A DNA stretch of 64,000 bases from Bradyrhizobium sp. 199 (GTDB taxonomy: Bacteria; Pseudomonadota; Alphaproteobacteria; Rhizobiales; Xanthobacteraceae). This document shows, piece by piece, positions 33,185 through 42,415 of this stretch (the first letter of the stretch is position 1; each line of letters opens with the position of its first letter). Where the stretch lies: positions 372,001 through 436,000 of the forward strand of contig NZ_JADPJI010000002.1 of assembly GCF_023073355.1 (NCBI RefSeq), given 5' to 3'. The notes beneath the pieces were generated by a model. It saw only the letters and a list, made by a program, of their open reading frames with translations, did no database searches and had not been told where the DNA came from. A program made the translations under genes and the position numbers.

Positions 33185-34393
33185 ATGACTAACCGCGCAG
33201 CGCCGCATTTGCTCCCCGTTTTCGCCAGGGCCGACCTCGGTTTCGAACGCGGCGAAGGCTGCTGGCTGATCGCGACCAACGGCGATCGCTATCTGGATTT
33301 TACCTCGGGCGTCGCTGTGAATGCGCTCGGCCATTGCCACCCGCATCTGACCAAGGCGCTGCAGGAGCAGGCGACCAAGCTCTGGCACATGTCGAACCTG
33401 TTCCAGAGCCCGGACGGCGAGAAGCTCGCCGTGCGCCTGTGCAATGAGAGCTTTGCGGACTTCGTGTTCTTCTGCAATTCCGGCGCCGAAGCGCTGGAGG
33501 GCGTGATCAAGCTGGTCCGCCATCATCACTTCTCGAAGGGCCATCCCGAGCGCTACCGCATCATCACCTTCGAAGGCGCCTTCCATGGCCGCACCCTGGC
33601 AACGCTCGCCGCGACCGGTTCTGCAAAATATCTCGAAGGTTTCGGCCCGCCGATGGACGGTTTCGACCAGGTCCCGCATGGCGACCTCGAAGCCGTGAAG
33701 AAGGCGATCGGCCCTGACACGGCTGGCATCCTGATCGAGCCGATCCAGGGCGAGGGCGGCGTGCGCTCGGCGACGCCTTCTTTCCTCAAGGCGTTGCGCC
33801 AGCTGTGCGACGACAAGGGCCTGCTGCTCGCATTCGACGAGGTGCAGACCGGCATGGGCCGCACTGGGGATCTCTTCGCCTATCGCCGCACCGGCGTCAC
33901 ACCTGACGTGATGTCGCTGGCGAAGGCGCTCGGCGGTGGCTTCCCGATCGGCGCGGTGCTGGCGACTGCGGATGCGGCCTCCGGCATGGGACCCGGTTCG
34001 CACGGCTCGACCTTCGGCGGCAATCCGCTGGCGATCTCGGCGGCCAACGCGGTGCTCGACGTCATGCTCAAGCCCGGCTTCTTCGACCACGTGCAGAAGA
34101 TGTCGCTGCTGCTCAAGCAGAAGCTCGCCTCCGTAATCGACCGTCACCCCGACGTCGTGAGCGAAGTCCGCGGCGAGGGCCTCCTGATCGGCATCAAGGC
34201 CGTGCTGCCTTCGGGCGATCTCGTGGCCGCCTTGCGAGGCGAAAAGCTGCTCACTGTCGGCGCCGGCGACAATGTCGTGCGCTTCCTGCCGCCTCTGATC
34301 GTCACCGAAGCCGAGATCGAGGACAGCGTCGGGCGGCTCGAACGCGCCTGCGCTGCAATCTCGTCCAGTCAGACCAAGCGGGCGGCAAGCTGA
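33185..34393 (+). CDS. argD: Acetylornithine aminotransferase
   Basis: 402 aa class III PLP aminotransferase converting N-acetylglutamate semialdehyde to N-acetylornithine in arginine synthesis. Visible motifs: [50 protein letters not shown] and the PLP lysine in [19 protein letters not shown] 33185 gives the normal N-terminus. Its stop overlaps the argF start (TGATG), forming an argDF operon typical of rhizobia. Such enzymes may also use succinyl-diaminopimelate in lysine synthesis. Confidence 0.94.
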   Translation: MTNRAAPHLLPVFARADLGFERGEGCWLIATNGDRYLDFTSGVAVNALGHCHPHLTKALQEQATKLWHMSNLFQSPDGEKLAVRLCNESFADFVFFCNSGAEALEGVIKLVRHHHFSKGHPERYRIITFEGAFHGRTLATLAATGSAKYLEGFGPPMDGFDQVPHGDLEAVKKAIGPDTAGILIEPIQGEGGVRSATPSFLKALRQLCDDKGLLLAFDEVQTGMGRTGDLFAYRRTGVTPDVMSLAKALGGGFPIGAVLATADAASGMGPGSHGSTFGGNPLAISAANAVLDVMLKPGFFDHVQKMSLLLKQKLASVIDRHPDVVSEVRGEGLLIGIKAVLPSGDLVAALRGEKLLTVGAGDNVVRFLPPLIVTEAEIEDSVGRLERACAAISSSQTKRAAS

Positions 34394-35316
34394 TGAGCAA
34401 GTCGCCGAAACACTTCCTCGACATCAACGAGCTGCCGCTGTCGGAGCTCAAGCGCATGCTCGCCGCATCGTGCGCCATGAAGGCGAAGCAGAAGGCGCAG
34501 CAGCCGGTCAAGCCGCTCGAAGGCAAGACCCTGGCGATGATTTTCGAGCGTCCCTCGACGCGGACGCGCGTATCATTCGACGTCGCCATGCGCCAGCTCG
34601 GTGGCGAGCCCATCATGCTCACCGGCGCCGAGATGCAGCTCGGTCGCGGCGAGACCATCGCCGACACCGCGCGCGTGCTGTCGCGCTATGTCGACGCCAT
34701 CATGATCCGCATCCTCAATCACGAGGCGCTGCTGGAGCTTGCGGCCAACGCCACCGTGCCCGTCATCAACGGCCTGACGCGGCGCTCGCACCCCTGCCAG
34801 GTGATGGCGGACCTCATGACTTACGAGGAGCATCGCGGCTCGATCGAGGGCAAGACGGTGGCCTGGACCGGCGACGACAACAACGTGCTGGCGTCCTGGG
34901 CGCATGCCGCCGAACGTTTCAAGTTCCAGCTCAATGTCGCAACGCCGCCCGAACTCGCGCCGAAAAAGGCGATGCGCGACTTCATCAAGACGACCGGCGC
35001 GCCGATCGTGCTCGGCACCGATCCGGAAGCCGCCGTGCGCGGCGCCGATTGCGTCGTCACCGACACCTGGGTGTCGATGGGCGACAAGGAAGGCGAACAT
35101 CGCCACAACGTGCTCAAGCCCTATCAGGTCAACGGCAAGCTGATGTCGCTCGCCAAGCCCGATGCGCTCTTCATGCATTGCCTGCCGGCCCATCGCGGCG
35201 AGGAGGTCACGGATGAAGTGATCGACGGCCCGCAATCAGTCGTGTTCGACGAGGCCGAAAACCGCCTGCACGCGCAGAAGGGCATTTTGGCCTGGTGCTT
35301 TGACGCGGTGAAGTAG
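34393..35316 (+). CDS. argF: Ornithine carbamoyltransferase
   Basis: 307 aa. Makes citrulline from ornithine and carbamoyl phosphate. The carbamoyl-phosphate loop [22 protein letters not shown], the ornithine site [10 protein letters not shown] and [13 protein letters not shown] are all present. The start overlaps the argD stop by one base, so translation is coupled. It is a biosynthetic rather than catabolic type, judging by the operon. Normal length, nothing unusual. Confidence 0.95.
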   Translation: MSKSPKHFLDINELPLSELKRMLAASCAMKAKQKAQQPVKPLEGKTLAMIFERPSTRTRVSFDVAMRQLGGEPIMLTGAEMQLGRGETIADTARVLSRYVDAIMIRILNHEALLELAANATVPVINGLTRRSHPCQVMADLMTYEEHRGSIEGKTVAWTGDDNNVLASWAHAAERFKFQLNVATPPELAPKKAMRDFIKTTGAPIVLGTDPEAAVRGADCVVTDTWVSMGDKEGEHRHNVLKPYQVNGKLMSLAKPDALFMHCLPAHRGEEVTDEVIDGPQSVVFDEAENRLHAQKGILAWCFDAVK

Positions 35317-35332
35317 CCTTCTCTGTCGCCCG

Positions 35333-35410
35333 GATGGAGCGCAGCGCAATCCGGATTTGTGTCAGCGGATGGATTGGTCCCGGATTACGCTACGCTCCAT
35401 CCGGGCTACG
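35333..35410. repeat. Dispersed GTAGCCCGG-type palindrome, copy 2
   Basis: CGCCCGGATGGAGCGCAGCG faces CGCTACGCTCCATCCGGGCT after argF. Same family as 12356, 36506 and 43703. It could serve as the argF terminator. Confidence 0.75.
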
Positions 35411-35486
35411 CGGGCCGCCGCTCCGAGAGCGGCGGAATGTCGGCACCCCCTTCCATTTCCCGTCCTCCGACCCCAGATAGACCGCT

Positions 35487-36497
35487 ATGGTTTCCCAATT
35501 CCCTGACATGAAAGCCGGGCCCGAAGGTCCGGTTCGCGCACCATCAGCGGTTCCGATCGACGACGCCGTGCTGCCCTACGAGGTCGATGCGCTCGACGTG
35601 CGCGGCCGTCTGGTGCGGCTTGGTCCGGCGCTCGACGAGATTCTGACCAAGCACGATTACCCGGCGCCGGTCGGCAAGCTGCTCGGCGAGGCCATCGTGC
35701 TGACGACGCTGCTCGGCACCGCGCTGAAATTCGAGGGGCGCTTCATTCTGCAGGCCCAGACCGACGGCCCGGTGTCGTTCCTGGTCGTGGACTACATGGC
35801 GCCGGATCGCCTGCGCGCCTATGCGCGCTTTGACGCGGCGCGTCTCGGCGAGACCAGGGATTCCGGCGCGCTGCTCGGCCACGGTCATCTCGCCATGACC
35901 ATCGACCAGGGTCCCGACATGAGCCGCTATCAGGGCCTTGTCGCGCTCGATGGCGGCAGCCTGGAAGACGCCGCCCACGAATATTTCCTGCGCTCCGAGC
36001 AGATCCCGACGCGCGTGCGCCTCGCGGTCGGCGAGGAGTGGCGATCGAGCGACGGCGGTAAGCATCGCTGGCGCGCCGGCGGCATGCTGATGCAGTTTCT
36101 GCCGAAGGCGCCGGAGCGCGGCCGGCAGGCGGACTTGCATCCCGGCGATGCCCCCGATGGCGTCGAGGTGCACAGCGTCAAGGAAGACGACGCCTGGGTC
36201 GAGGCGCGCTCGCTGATCGAGACTGTCGAGGACGTCGAGCTGATCGATCCCGAGCTCTCCGGCGAGCGGCTGCTGTTTCGCCTGTTCCACGAGCGCGGTG
36301 TGCGCGTGTTCAATCCGATGATCCTCAAAGCGCAGTGCTCGTGCTCGCGCGATGCCGTCGCCTCGATGCTGAGGAGCTTCTCGCCCGACGACCGCGCCGC
36401 GATGGTCAAGGACGACAAGGTGGTCGTGACCTGTGAGTTCTGCTCGTCGGTGTATCAGTTCACGCCGGATGAAGCGGGCGTCGACGGGGCGGAGTAG
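35487..36497 (+). CDS. hslO: Redox-regulated chaperone Hsp33
   Basis: 336 aa. The C-terminal zinc-binding redox switch is intact: AQCSCSRDA (Cys-x-Cys) and, about 30 residues later, VTCEFCSSVYQF (Cys-x2-Cys). The N-terminal Hsp33 fold shows GEAIVLTTLLGTALKFEGRFILQAQTDGPVSFLVVDY. Under oxidative stress the cysteines form disulfides, zinc is released and the chaperone holds unfolding proteins. The start is ATG 35487, with an in-frame ATG at 35508 as alternative. It is a monocistronic gene between two palindromic repeats. Confidence 0.94.
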   Translation: MVSQFPDMKAGPEGPVRAPSAVPIDDAVLPYEVDALDVRGRLVRLGPALDEILTKHDYPAPVGKLLGEAIVLTTLLGTALKFEGRFILQAQTDGPVSFLVVDYMAPDRLRAYARFDAARLGETRDSGALLGHGHLAMTIDQGPDMSRYQGLVALDGGSLEDAAHEYFLRSEQIPTRVRLAVGEEWRSSDGGKHRWRAGGMLMQFLPKAPERGRQADLHPGDAPDGVEVHSVKEDDAWVEARSLIETVEDVELIDPELSGERLLFRLFHERGVRVFNPMILKAQCSCSRDAVASMLRSFSPDDRAAMVKDDKVVVTCEFCSSVYQFTPDEAGVDGAE

Positions 36498-36505
36498 AGT
36501 ACCGT

Positions 36506-36592
36506 AGCCCGGATGAAGCGCAGCGCAATCCGGGGCGCCGCTCGCCCGGCATCTCGCACTATCCCGGATTGCGTTGCGCTCATCCGGGCTAC
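36506..36592. repeat. Dispersed GTAGCCCGG-type palindrome, copy 3
   Basis: GTAGCCCGGATGAAGCGCAG at 36506 faces TTGCGCTCATCCGGGCTACG ending near 36592. Strong stem of more than 20 bp overall. Directly follows hslO and borders the structured region to its right. Confidence 0.8.
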
Positions 36593-37264
36593 GTGACCGC
36601 GCCTGTGTCGCCCGCTGTCAATCCACCCGCGCAAAGATATTCCACTTCACCGAAATTCGGTTTTGTCGTATGTGTCGCTCATCCCGGCTCATCCAAGAGG
36701 GGCGATCTTGTGGTCGTCGCGTTCGCGAGCCGGGCTGGCGGTGGACGCGGCAGCGTCGGCACGAGATGGGACGGGCAGGGCGGGTAGTCCCTGTGAGCCT
36801 GAAACCGCGTGCGGACGAGCGGCGCTGTCAGGTTCGTCTCGCCTGTAAGTTTCCGGCTTTGTCGACAGGGCTGGGAAAACTGCGGCGACATGGCGAGCCG
36901 TGCGTACGGCAAAACCGTGTGGTCCTGGCCGTCGTTGCTACGGTCAAGCCTTTCGAAGGTGCGAGCGAGCCCAACCGGGCAGACTGCATCATCCATTCGC
37001 GGGGTGAGGGAGGCCAGAAGGAAAGTTCGGCTCCCGGGAGAGCACGGCATAAGCCGTCCGACCATCGCGCAGGGAAGGCCGAGTGATCGGCACCACCTGT
37101 ATGCTGCTGTGCGGTTTTTCCTGCGTGCGCATTTCGCGCAGTGGACCGCGGGTGCGAGCTGGCACCCGGCCTTCCCTGCACCCTCTTGGCTCAAGAGGGT
37201 GGAGCGACGAAGCAAAGCTCGGGCGAAATGCGCCGCGAGAACGCGAAGGCGTGTCTGCGATGAT
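36593..37264. other. Gene-free, highly structured region (candidate repeated RNA element)
   Basis: No frame here looks coding: frames on both strands are Arg/Ser/Cys-rich and overlap. Instead there are several perfect stems: ACGG/CCGT (36906-36918), ACGGC/GCCGT (37044-37057), a 13-bp pair GCAGGGAAGGCCG (37069-37081) with CGGCCTTCCCTGC (37167-37179), CGGGTGC/GCACCCG nested inside it, and a 9-bp hairpin ACCCTCTTG/CAAGAGGGT (37180-37200). From memory, similar sequence recurs in many copies in Bradyrhizobiaceae, often misannotated as small proteins. Whether it is transcribed is unknown. Confidence 0.6.
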
Positions 37265-37350
37265 GTAGGATGGGTAGAACGAAGCGAAAGCCATCATGCT
37301 TCCGCGAGGGATCAGAGACGATGGTTTTCGCATCGTTCTACCCATCCTAC
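37265..37350. repeat. Long inverted repeat GTAGGATGGGTAGAACGA
   Basis: GTAGGATGGGTAGAACGA (37265-37282) faces TCGTTCTACCCATCCTAC (37333-37350), an 18-bp perfect stem, and inner bases (CGAAA-GCCATC/GATGG-TTTTCG) extend it. It sits next to the convergent end of apaG and may act as a terminator. It resembles the GTAGGGTGGGCAAAG palindrome at 41025. Confidence 0.8.
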
Positions 37351-37367
37351 TTGCGGACGGCGCCGCC

Positions 37368-37760
37368 CTAATTCAACACCCGCTTGTTGTCCGGACTGTC
37401 CAGCGAAAACGCGGGCACGTCGATTTCGAAGCGCTCGCCGCTTTCGGTGATCATCTGGTAGCGGCCGGTCATGAAGCCGGAGGCGGTCGAGAGTGGGACG
37501 CCCGAGGTATATTCGAAGCGCTCGCCGGGGGCCAGGATCGGCTGCTCGCCGACCACGCCCTCGCCCTTCACCTCCTGCTGGCGGCCGGAGGCGTCGGTGA
37601 TGATCCAGTGCCGCGTCTTGAGCTGCACGGTCTCCTCGCCGGAATTGGTGATGACGATGGTGTAGGACCAGAAGTAGCGGGAACGGTCGGCCGACGACTG
37701 CTCCGGAACAAAGTTCGGCTCGACGGTCACTTCGATTTGACGGGTCACGGCGCGGTACAT
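37368..37760 (-). CDS. apaG: ApaG family protein (Co2+/Mg2+ efflux-associated)
   Basis: 130 aa, single FN3-like beta-sandwich domain. Family segments are visible: YFWSYTIVITNSGEETVQLKTRHWIITDA and the glycine-rich EVKGEGVVGEQPILAPGE, then FEYTSGVPLSTASGFMTGRYQM. The start ATG 37760 (MYRAVTRQIEVTVEP) matches the family N-terminus; a longer frame to 37796 exists but the extra residues are not typical. In other bacteria apaG sits with ksgA and apaH, but here it is divergent from opgC. Biochemical role is poorly known. Confidence 0.92.
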   Translation of the reverse strand: MYRAVTRQIEVTVEPNFVPEQSSADRSRYFWSYTIVITNSGEETVQLKTRHWIITDASGRQQEVKGEGVVGEQPILAPGERFEYTSGVPLSTASGFMTGRYQMITESGERFEIDVPAFSLDSPDNKRVLN

Positions 37761-37995
37761 GGTTGCTACCATACCGAAATCCGGCTCCGGAACCAAACGC
37801 CGCAGGCAGCTTTGGCGACATCGTCCCGCCAGAATTCAAAGGGAATGACACCTCCAGAAAACATCCCCAAGAAAACCTCCCCAAGAAAACATTCCAAGCA
37901 AGCAACCCATTCTGATCCGGTCGCTTTGCGAGATGACGTCCGGACCGGTACACTCCTTGACACGTCGCGATTTGCGGAAGGGTTTTTGGCCCCCG

Positions 37996-39246
37996 ATGAC
38001 CATTGCAGACCAAGTGACGGGACAGACGGTCGCGGGAACCGCCAGGCCCGCGGGAGCGAAGCCACGCGCGTCCGCCCCTGCCATCACGCTGCCCGCCATC
38101 GGCGAGCGCGAGCTCCGGCTCGATCTGTTCCGCGGGCTCGCGCTGTGGCTGATCTTCATCGACCATCTGCCGGCCAGTCTGTTGACGTGGTTCACGATCC
38201 GCAATTACGGCTTCAGCGACGCCACCGAGATCTTCATCTTCATCTCGGGCTACACCGCGGCCTTCGTCTACGGCCGGGCGATGCTGGAGAGCGGGGTCCT
38301 CATCGCCACCGCGCGCATCCTGCGCCGGGTCTGGCAGATCTACGTCGCCCACGTCTTCCTGTTCACGATCTTCCTCGCCGAGATCTCCTATGTCGCGACC
38401 AGGTTCGAGAACCCGCTCTACACCGAAGAAATGGGCATCCTGGACTTCCTCAAGCAGCCCGACATCACCATCGTGCAGGCGCTGCTGCTGCGCTTCCGCC
38501 CCGTCAACATGGACGTGCTGCCGCTCTACATCGTGCTGATGCTGGCGCTGCCGCTGATCCTGTGGTCGATGAAATGGCGCCCGGACTTCACGCTCGGCCT
38601 CTCGGTCGCGCTCTACGTTGTCACCTGGGAATACGATCTCTATCTGTCGGCCTATCCGAACGGCTTCTGGGCCTTCAATCCCTTCGCCTGGCAATTGCTG
38701 TTCGTGTTCGGTGCATGGTGCGCGCTCGGAGGTGCGCGACGGATGTCGCGCATCCTGGCCTCGCCCGTGACGATGTGGATATCGATCGCCTATCTCGCAG
38801 CGGCGTTCTGCGTGACGCTGACCTGGTACGTGCCGCAGCTCTCCCACTTCATGCCGAAGCGGCTCGAGCAGTGGATGTATCCGATCGACAAGACCGATCT
38901 CGACGTGCTGCGCTTCACCCATTTCCTGGCGCTGGCCGCGCTCACCGTGCGCTTCCTGCCCCGTGATTGGCCGGGCTTGAAATCGCGCTGGCTGCGACCA
39001 TTGATTCTATGCGGGCAGCATTCCCTCGAGATCTTCTGCCTCGGCGTCTTCCTGGCCTTCGCAGGCCATTTCATTCTCGCCGAAGTCTCCGGGGGCGCAG
39101 CCATGCATGCGCTGATTAGTCTCTCCGGGGTCCTGATCATGTGGGGCGTGGCGTGGGTGATTTCGTGGTACAAGCGGGTGGCTGACAAAAGCGGTGCGAA
39201 AACCAAAAACGCCGTCGGCAACGCCGATCTGGCGGGAGGGGGCTGA
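37996..39246 (+). CDS. opgC: OpgC-type acyltransferase (periplasmic glucan succinylation)
   Basis: 416 aa integral membrane protein with about ten membrane segments. The N-terminal region RELRLDLFRGLALWLIFIDHLP is the OpgC/acyltransferase-3-like hallmark with its conserved Arg and His, followed by NYGFSDATEIFIFISGYTAAFVYG. OpgC transfers succinyl groups to osmoregulated periplasmic glucans. The start ATG 37996 is preferred to an upstream frame opening at 37933. The next gene starts at the last base of its stop, and two SGNH-family proteins follow in the same operon, suggesting a glucan- or polysaccharide-acyl modification unit. Confidence 0.88.
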   Translation: MTIADQVTGQTVAGTARPAGAKPRASAPAITLPAIGERELRLDLFRGLALWLIFIDHLPASLLTWFTIRNYGFSDATEIFIFISGYTAAFVYGRAMLESGVLIATARILRRVWQIYVAHVFLFTIFLAEISYVATRFENPLYTEEMGILDFLKQPDITIVQALLLRFRPVNMDVLPLYIVLMLALPLILWSMKWRPDFTLGLSVALYVVTWEYDLYLSAYPNGFWAFNPFAWQLLFVFGAWCALGGARRMSRILASPVTMWISIAYLAAAFCVTLTWYVPQLSHFMPKRLEQWMYPIDKTDLDVLRFTHFLALAALTVRFLPRDWPGLKSRWLRPLILCGQHSLEIFCLGVFLAFAGHFILAEVSGGAAMHALISLSGVLIMWGVAWVISWYKRVADKSGAKTKNAVGNADLAGGG

Positions 39247-40010
39247 TGAAGGCGAAGGTTCTCCTGAGCCTGATCCTGCTATGCGGTAGCCTCGCCACGC
39301 CTGTGGCGCGCGCGGGCGATGCCGCGCCTGCCGCGCCCCCGGCCTGCGAACTGCCGTCCTATCTGCTTACCAGCGAAAGTCGGCTTCCCAAGGTCGCCGA
39401 TGCCATCAAAGCCGGCAAACCGCTCGACATCCTCGTCATCGGCAGCCGCTCGACCACGATTCCGTCTTCGGAAAGCAGCTCCTATCCGGCTCGCATGGAG
39501 GCGATCCTCAGGGAGAAGCTGCCGGCGTCCGAGGTGCTGCACGTCTCCGTAGAAATACAGAGCAAGAGAACGGCGGAGGAGGCGGCTTCCACCTTCGTTA
39601 AGCTGATAGAGGGAAAAACGCCTACTTTGGTCATCTGGCAGACCGGGACCGTGGATGCTATCCGATCCATCGATCCCGACGAATTTCGCAGCGCCGTGAC
39701 CGCCGGGGTTGTTGCGTTGCAAAAGGCAGGGGCCGACGTCGTCTTGATGAATTTGCAGTACAGCCCGCGCACCGAAACGATGATCTCGGCGCAACCGTTT
39801 CTCGATAACATGCGCGTGGTGGCGCAGGAGCACGATATTCCGCTGTTCGATCGTTTTGCGATCATGCGGCAGTGGAATGATCAGGGTCAGTTTGACCTGT
39901 TCAGCCCGTCCCGCGGGCCCGAACTGGCGAAGCAGGTCCATGATTGCCTTGGCCGGGCGTTGGCACAGTTCGTGATTGACGCTGCCCATCTGGAGCCGGC
40001 CCAGCAGTAA
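39246..40010 (+). CDS. SGNH-fold secreted protein with lost catalytic residues
   Basis: 254 aa with signal peptide (MKAKVLLSLILLCGSLATPVARA). It aligns by eye with the next gene product: IGSRSTT (residues 65-71) corresponds to FGSSSTA, so Arg68 replaces the block-I nucleophile Ser. IWQTGTVDAI replaces IWQVGTNAV (block-III Asn lost), and no Asp-x2-His is found near the C-terminus. It is therefore probably a non-catalytic SGNH homologue. It is coupled to opgC (start on the last base of the opgC stop) and followed 18 bases later by the intact paralogue. A substrate-binding or partner role is inferred. Confidence 0.8.
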   Translation: MKAKVLLSLILLCGSLATPVARAGDAAPAAPPACELPSYLLTSESRLPKVADAIKAGKPLDILVIGSRSTTIPSSESSSYPARMEAILREKLPASEVLHVSVEIQSKRTAEEAASTFVKLIEGKTPTLVIWQTGTVDAIRSIDPDEFRSAVTAGVVALQKAGADVVLMNLQYSPRTETMISAQPFLDNMRVVAQEHDIPLFDRFAIMRQWNDQGQFDLFSPSRGPELAKQVHDCLGRALAQFVIDAAHLEPAQQ

Positions 40011-40028
40011 AATTGAGGTCTAGCGTTA

Positions 40029-41015
40029 ATGAGTTCTCTCCGCCCTTTTTGCCTGACGGCATGGTTGGCCGCACCTGCAGCAGCGATGCTGTTGTTGCTG
40101 ACGCCGGCCTCGCATGCGCAGGCGCCGGCCACGCAGGCGACGCCCGCACCCGCGCAGTCGGCTGATCCCGCTTCCGCTTCGCCCTCCCAGACCACGGTCG
40201 CAGCGACGTCGCCCGAGCAGCGCGGCGTCACGGCGCGCGCCGTCGACAAAGTCAAGCAGGTCGCCAAATCCGCTGCCGACGTCTTCAGCCGCGTGCCCTG
40301 CCTGCCGCCGAAGGGTGGCGCAAAGGCGATGGGCACGCTGCCGCACGTCGCAAGCAAGCTCGTCGCGGGCAAGCCTGTCGTCATCGTCGCGTTCGGCTCG
40401 TCGTCGACTGCAGGATTCGGCGCGAGCTCGCCGGAGTTCAACTATCCGAACCGTCTCGCGGCGCAACTGCACCGGCACTATCCGACCGCCGACATCACCG
40501 TGGTCAATGCCGGCGTCGGCGGCGAGGACGCGCCCGAGATGATGAAGCGCCTTCAGACGCAGGTGATCGACGTGCATCCGGATCTCGTGATCTGGCAGGT
40601 CGGCACCAACGCCGTGCTGCGCAACCTCGATCCAGGCGATACCGCAAAGCTGGTCGAGGACGGCATCAGCCGCATTCAGGCCGCCGGCGGCACCGACATC
40701 GTGCTGGTCGATCCGCAATATTCGCCGGCCGTCAACCAGCGCAAGGAGAGCGCCGGCAAGATGATCAAGCTGCTCGGCAAGGTCGCCGAGCTCCGCCACG
40801 TCGGCATCTTCCCGCGCTTCGAGGTGATGCGCGACTGGCACGAGAACCAATCAATCCCGGTCGAGAGCTTCGTGATCGCCGACGGCCTGCACATGAACGA
40901 TTGGGGCTACGCCTGCTTCGCCCAACTGCTCGGCGACGACATCATCCGCTCCGTCGGCCAGATCAAGCTCGGGGTGAACGTGCCGGCCGACGTGCGGACG
41001 TATCGGCCGATGTAG
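40029..41015 (+). CDS. SGNH/GDSL-family secreted hydrolase or acyltransferase
   Basis: 328 aa. Signal peptide (1-30) is followed by a Pro/Ala/Thr-rich linker (31-65) and the SGNH domain (about 110-328). Block I FGSSSTAGFG has Ser125 as nucleophile, block II contains NAGVGGE, block III IWQVGTNAV, block V ADGLHMNDWGY (Asp-x2-His). All four SGNH blocks are present, so it is probably active on an O-acyl group of an envelope glycan. It follows an inactive-looking paralogue and opgC in one operon. Exported to periplasm. Confidence 0.88.
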   Translation: MSSLRPFCLTAWLAAPAAAMLLLLTPASHAQAPATQATPAPAQSADPASASPSQTTVAATSPEQRGVTARAVDKVKQVAKSAADVFSRVPCLPPKGGAKAMGTLPHVASKLVAGKPVVIVAFGSSSTAGFGASSPEFNYPNRLAAQLHRHYPTADITVVNAGVGGEDAPEMMKRLQTQVIDVHPDLVIWQVGTNAVLRNLDPGDTAKLVEDGISRIQAAGGTDIVLVDPQYSPAVNQRKESAGKMIKLLGKVAELRHVGIFPRFEVMRDWHENQSIPVESFVIADGLHMNDWGYACFAQLLGDDIIRSVGQIKLGVNVPADVRTYRPM

Positions 41016-41024
41016 GCATCGGTG

Positions 41025-41117
41025 CCGTAGGGGGGGCAAAGGCGCGTCCCGCCGTGCCCACCATCTCGTCATGATAATCGATAGCGGTGGGAACGCGTCG
41101 CTTTGCCCACCCTACGA
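41025..41117. repeat. Dispersed GTAGGGTGGGCAAAG-type palindrome
   Basis: CGTAGGGGGGGCAAAGGCGC faces GTCGCTTTGCCCACCCTACG, with inner arms GTGCCCACC/GGTGGGAACGC. It separates the convergent ends of the SGNH gene and metZ and probably acts as a two-way terminator. Confidence 0.75.
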
Positions 41118-41129
41118 GACCTTCGCCCG

Positions 41130-42326
41130 TTACGCCTTCTCCAGCGCGGCGGTCAGATCCTCGATCAGATCATCCGCATGCTCGAGTCCCGCGGAGAAGC
41201 GGATGAAGCCTTCGCCGATGCCGAGGGCGGCGCGGTCTTCCGGCTTCAGGCGCTGATGCGTCGTGGTCGACGGATGCGTGACGAGGCTTTTGGCGTCGCC
41301 GAGATTGTTCGAGATCCTCGCAAGCTTGAACTCGTTGAGCACGCGGAACGCGGCCTGCTTGCCGCCCTTGACCTCGAAGCCGACCAGCGTCGAGCCGCCG
41401 CGCATCTGCTTTTTCACCAATGCCGCCTGCGGATGATCGGCGCGGCCGGGATAGACCAGCCGTGCGATCTTCGGATGGCTCGCCAGCACCTCGGCGATAC
41501 GCGCCGCGGTATCGGTCTGCGCGCGCACGCGCACGCCTAGCGTTTCCAGGCCCTTGAGCAGGACCCAGGCGTTGAACGGCGAGATCGAGGGGCCGGTCTG
41601 GCGCATGAAATTGTGGATGTGCTCGGCGATGAAGGCTTCCGAGGACAGGATGACGCCGCCGAGGCAGCGGCCCTGGCCGTCGATATGCTTGGTCGCGGAA
41701 TAGACCACGACGTCGGCGCCGAGCGCGAGCGGACTCTGCCAGATCGGGGTGGCGAACACGTTGTCGACGACGAGCCGCGCGCCGGCCTTGTGCGCGATCT
41801 CGGCGATGCCGGGAATGTCGAGCACGTCGAGCGTCGGATTGGTCGGGCTCTCCAGGAAGAACGTCTTGGTGTTCGGCTGCACGGCGCGCTGCCATTGGTC
41901 AAGGTCGAGCCCGTCGACCAGCGTGGTCTCGATGCCGTAGCGCGGCAGCAAATCCTGCACGACGTAGAGGCACGAGCCGAACAGCGCCCGCGAGGCCAGC
42001 ACGTGGTCGCCGGCCTTTAGCGGCGCCAGGATCGCGGTCGTCACCGCGGCCATGCCTGTTGCCGCCGAGCGGGCGGCCTCGGCACCCTCGAGCTCGATCA
42101 TGCGGCGCTCGAACATCGCGATGGTGGGATTGGAGTAGCGCGAATAGATGAAGCCCGGATCCTCGCCCTTGAACCGCGCCTCGCACTCCTCGGCGCTGTT
42201 GTAGACGTAGCCCTGAGTGAGGAACAGCGACTCCGACGTCTCGCCATATTGCGAGCGCAGGGTGCCGGAATGGACCAGGCGGGTTTCGGGACGGTAGTGC
42301 GCGGTGGGCGCCGGGGACTTCGACAT
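41130..42326 (-). CDS. metZ: O-succinylhomoserine sulfhydrylase
   Basis: 398 aa Cys/Met-metabolism PLP enzyme making homocysteine from O-succinylhomoserine and sulfide. PLP lysine is Lys213 in SATKHIDGQG; other motifs are SRYSNPT, ATGMAAV and TFFLESPTNP. ATG 42326 has AGGAGG at the correct distance. Upstream lies a SAM-II riboswitch with terminator, as usual for metZ in rhizobia, so expression falls when S-adenosylmethionine is plentiful. An acetylhomoserine enzyme cannot be fully excluded by eye. Confidence 0.93.
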   Translation of the reverse strand: MSKSPAPTAHYRPETRLVHSGTLRSQYGETSESLFLTQGYVYNSAEECEARFKGEDPGFIYSRYSNPTIAMFERRMIELEGAEAARSAATGMAAVTTAILAPLKAGDHVLASRALFGSCLYVVQDLLPRYGIETTLVDGLDLDQWQRAVQPNTKTFFLESPTNPTLDVLDIPGIAEIAHKAGARLVVDNVFATPIWQSPLALGADVVVYSATKHIDGQGRCLGGVILSSEAFIAEHIHNFMRQTGPSISPFNAWVLLKGLETLGVRVRAQTDTAARIAEVLASHPKIARLVYPGRADHPQAALVKKQMRGGSTLVGFEVKGGKQAAFRVLNEFKLARISNNLGDAKSLVTHPSTTTHQRLKPEDRAALGIGEGFIRFSAGLEHADDLIEDLTAALEKA

Positions 42327-42339
42327 AGGACCTCCTGAA

Positions 42340-42360
42340 GTGACCATCGAAAATGGTCAC
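42340..42360 (-). other. 8-bp hairpin before the metZ ribosome site
   Basis: GTGACCAT-TTTCG-ATGGTCAC in mRNA sense, between the terminator T-tract and the AGGAGG. No T-tract follows it, so it is not a second terminator. It may shield or present the ribosome-binding region. Confidence 0.55.
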
Positions 42361-42394
42361 AAAAAAACCGGCCTGGAATATTTCCACGGGCCGG
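42361..42394 (-). terminator. Intrinsic terminator in the metZ leader
   Basis: In mRNA sense: CCGGCC, a 2-base bulge, TGGAA, loop ATA, TTCCA, GGCCGG, then seven U. An 11-bp stem plus U7 is a strong intrinsic terminator inside the leader. Its 5' arm can also pair with the end of the riboswitch (42389-42414), giving an antiterminator. Confidence 0.88.
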
Positions 42395-42415
42395 GATCAC
42401 AGAGGTCCCCGGCCT

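Noticed and set aside
35333..36592. Regularly spaced repeats as a CRISPR array
   Set aside because: The repeats are palindromic, few, irregularly spaced and separated by genes. No cas genes are present.
36809..37450. Open frame of 213 codons in the structured region
   Set aside because: Composition is Arg/Ser/Cys-rich and it runs through hairpins, across a palindromic repeat and into apaG antisense. I treat the region as non-coding.
42340..42360. Hairpin before metZ as a second terminator
   Set aside because: In the metZ direction the T-tract precedes the hairpin and no T-run follows, so it cannot be an intrinsic terminator for this message.
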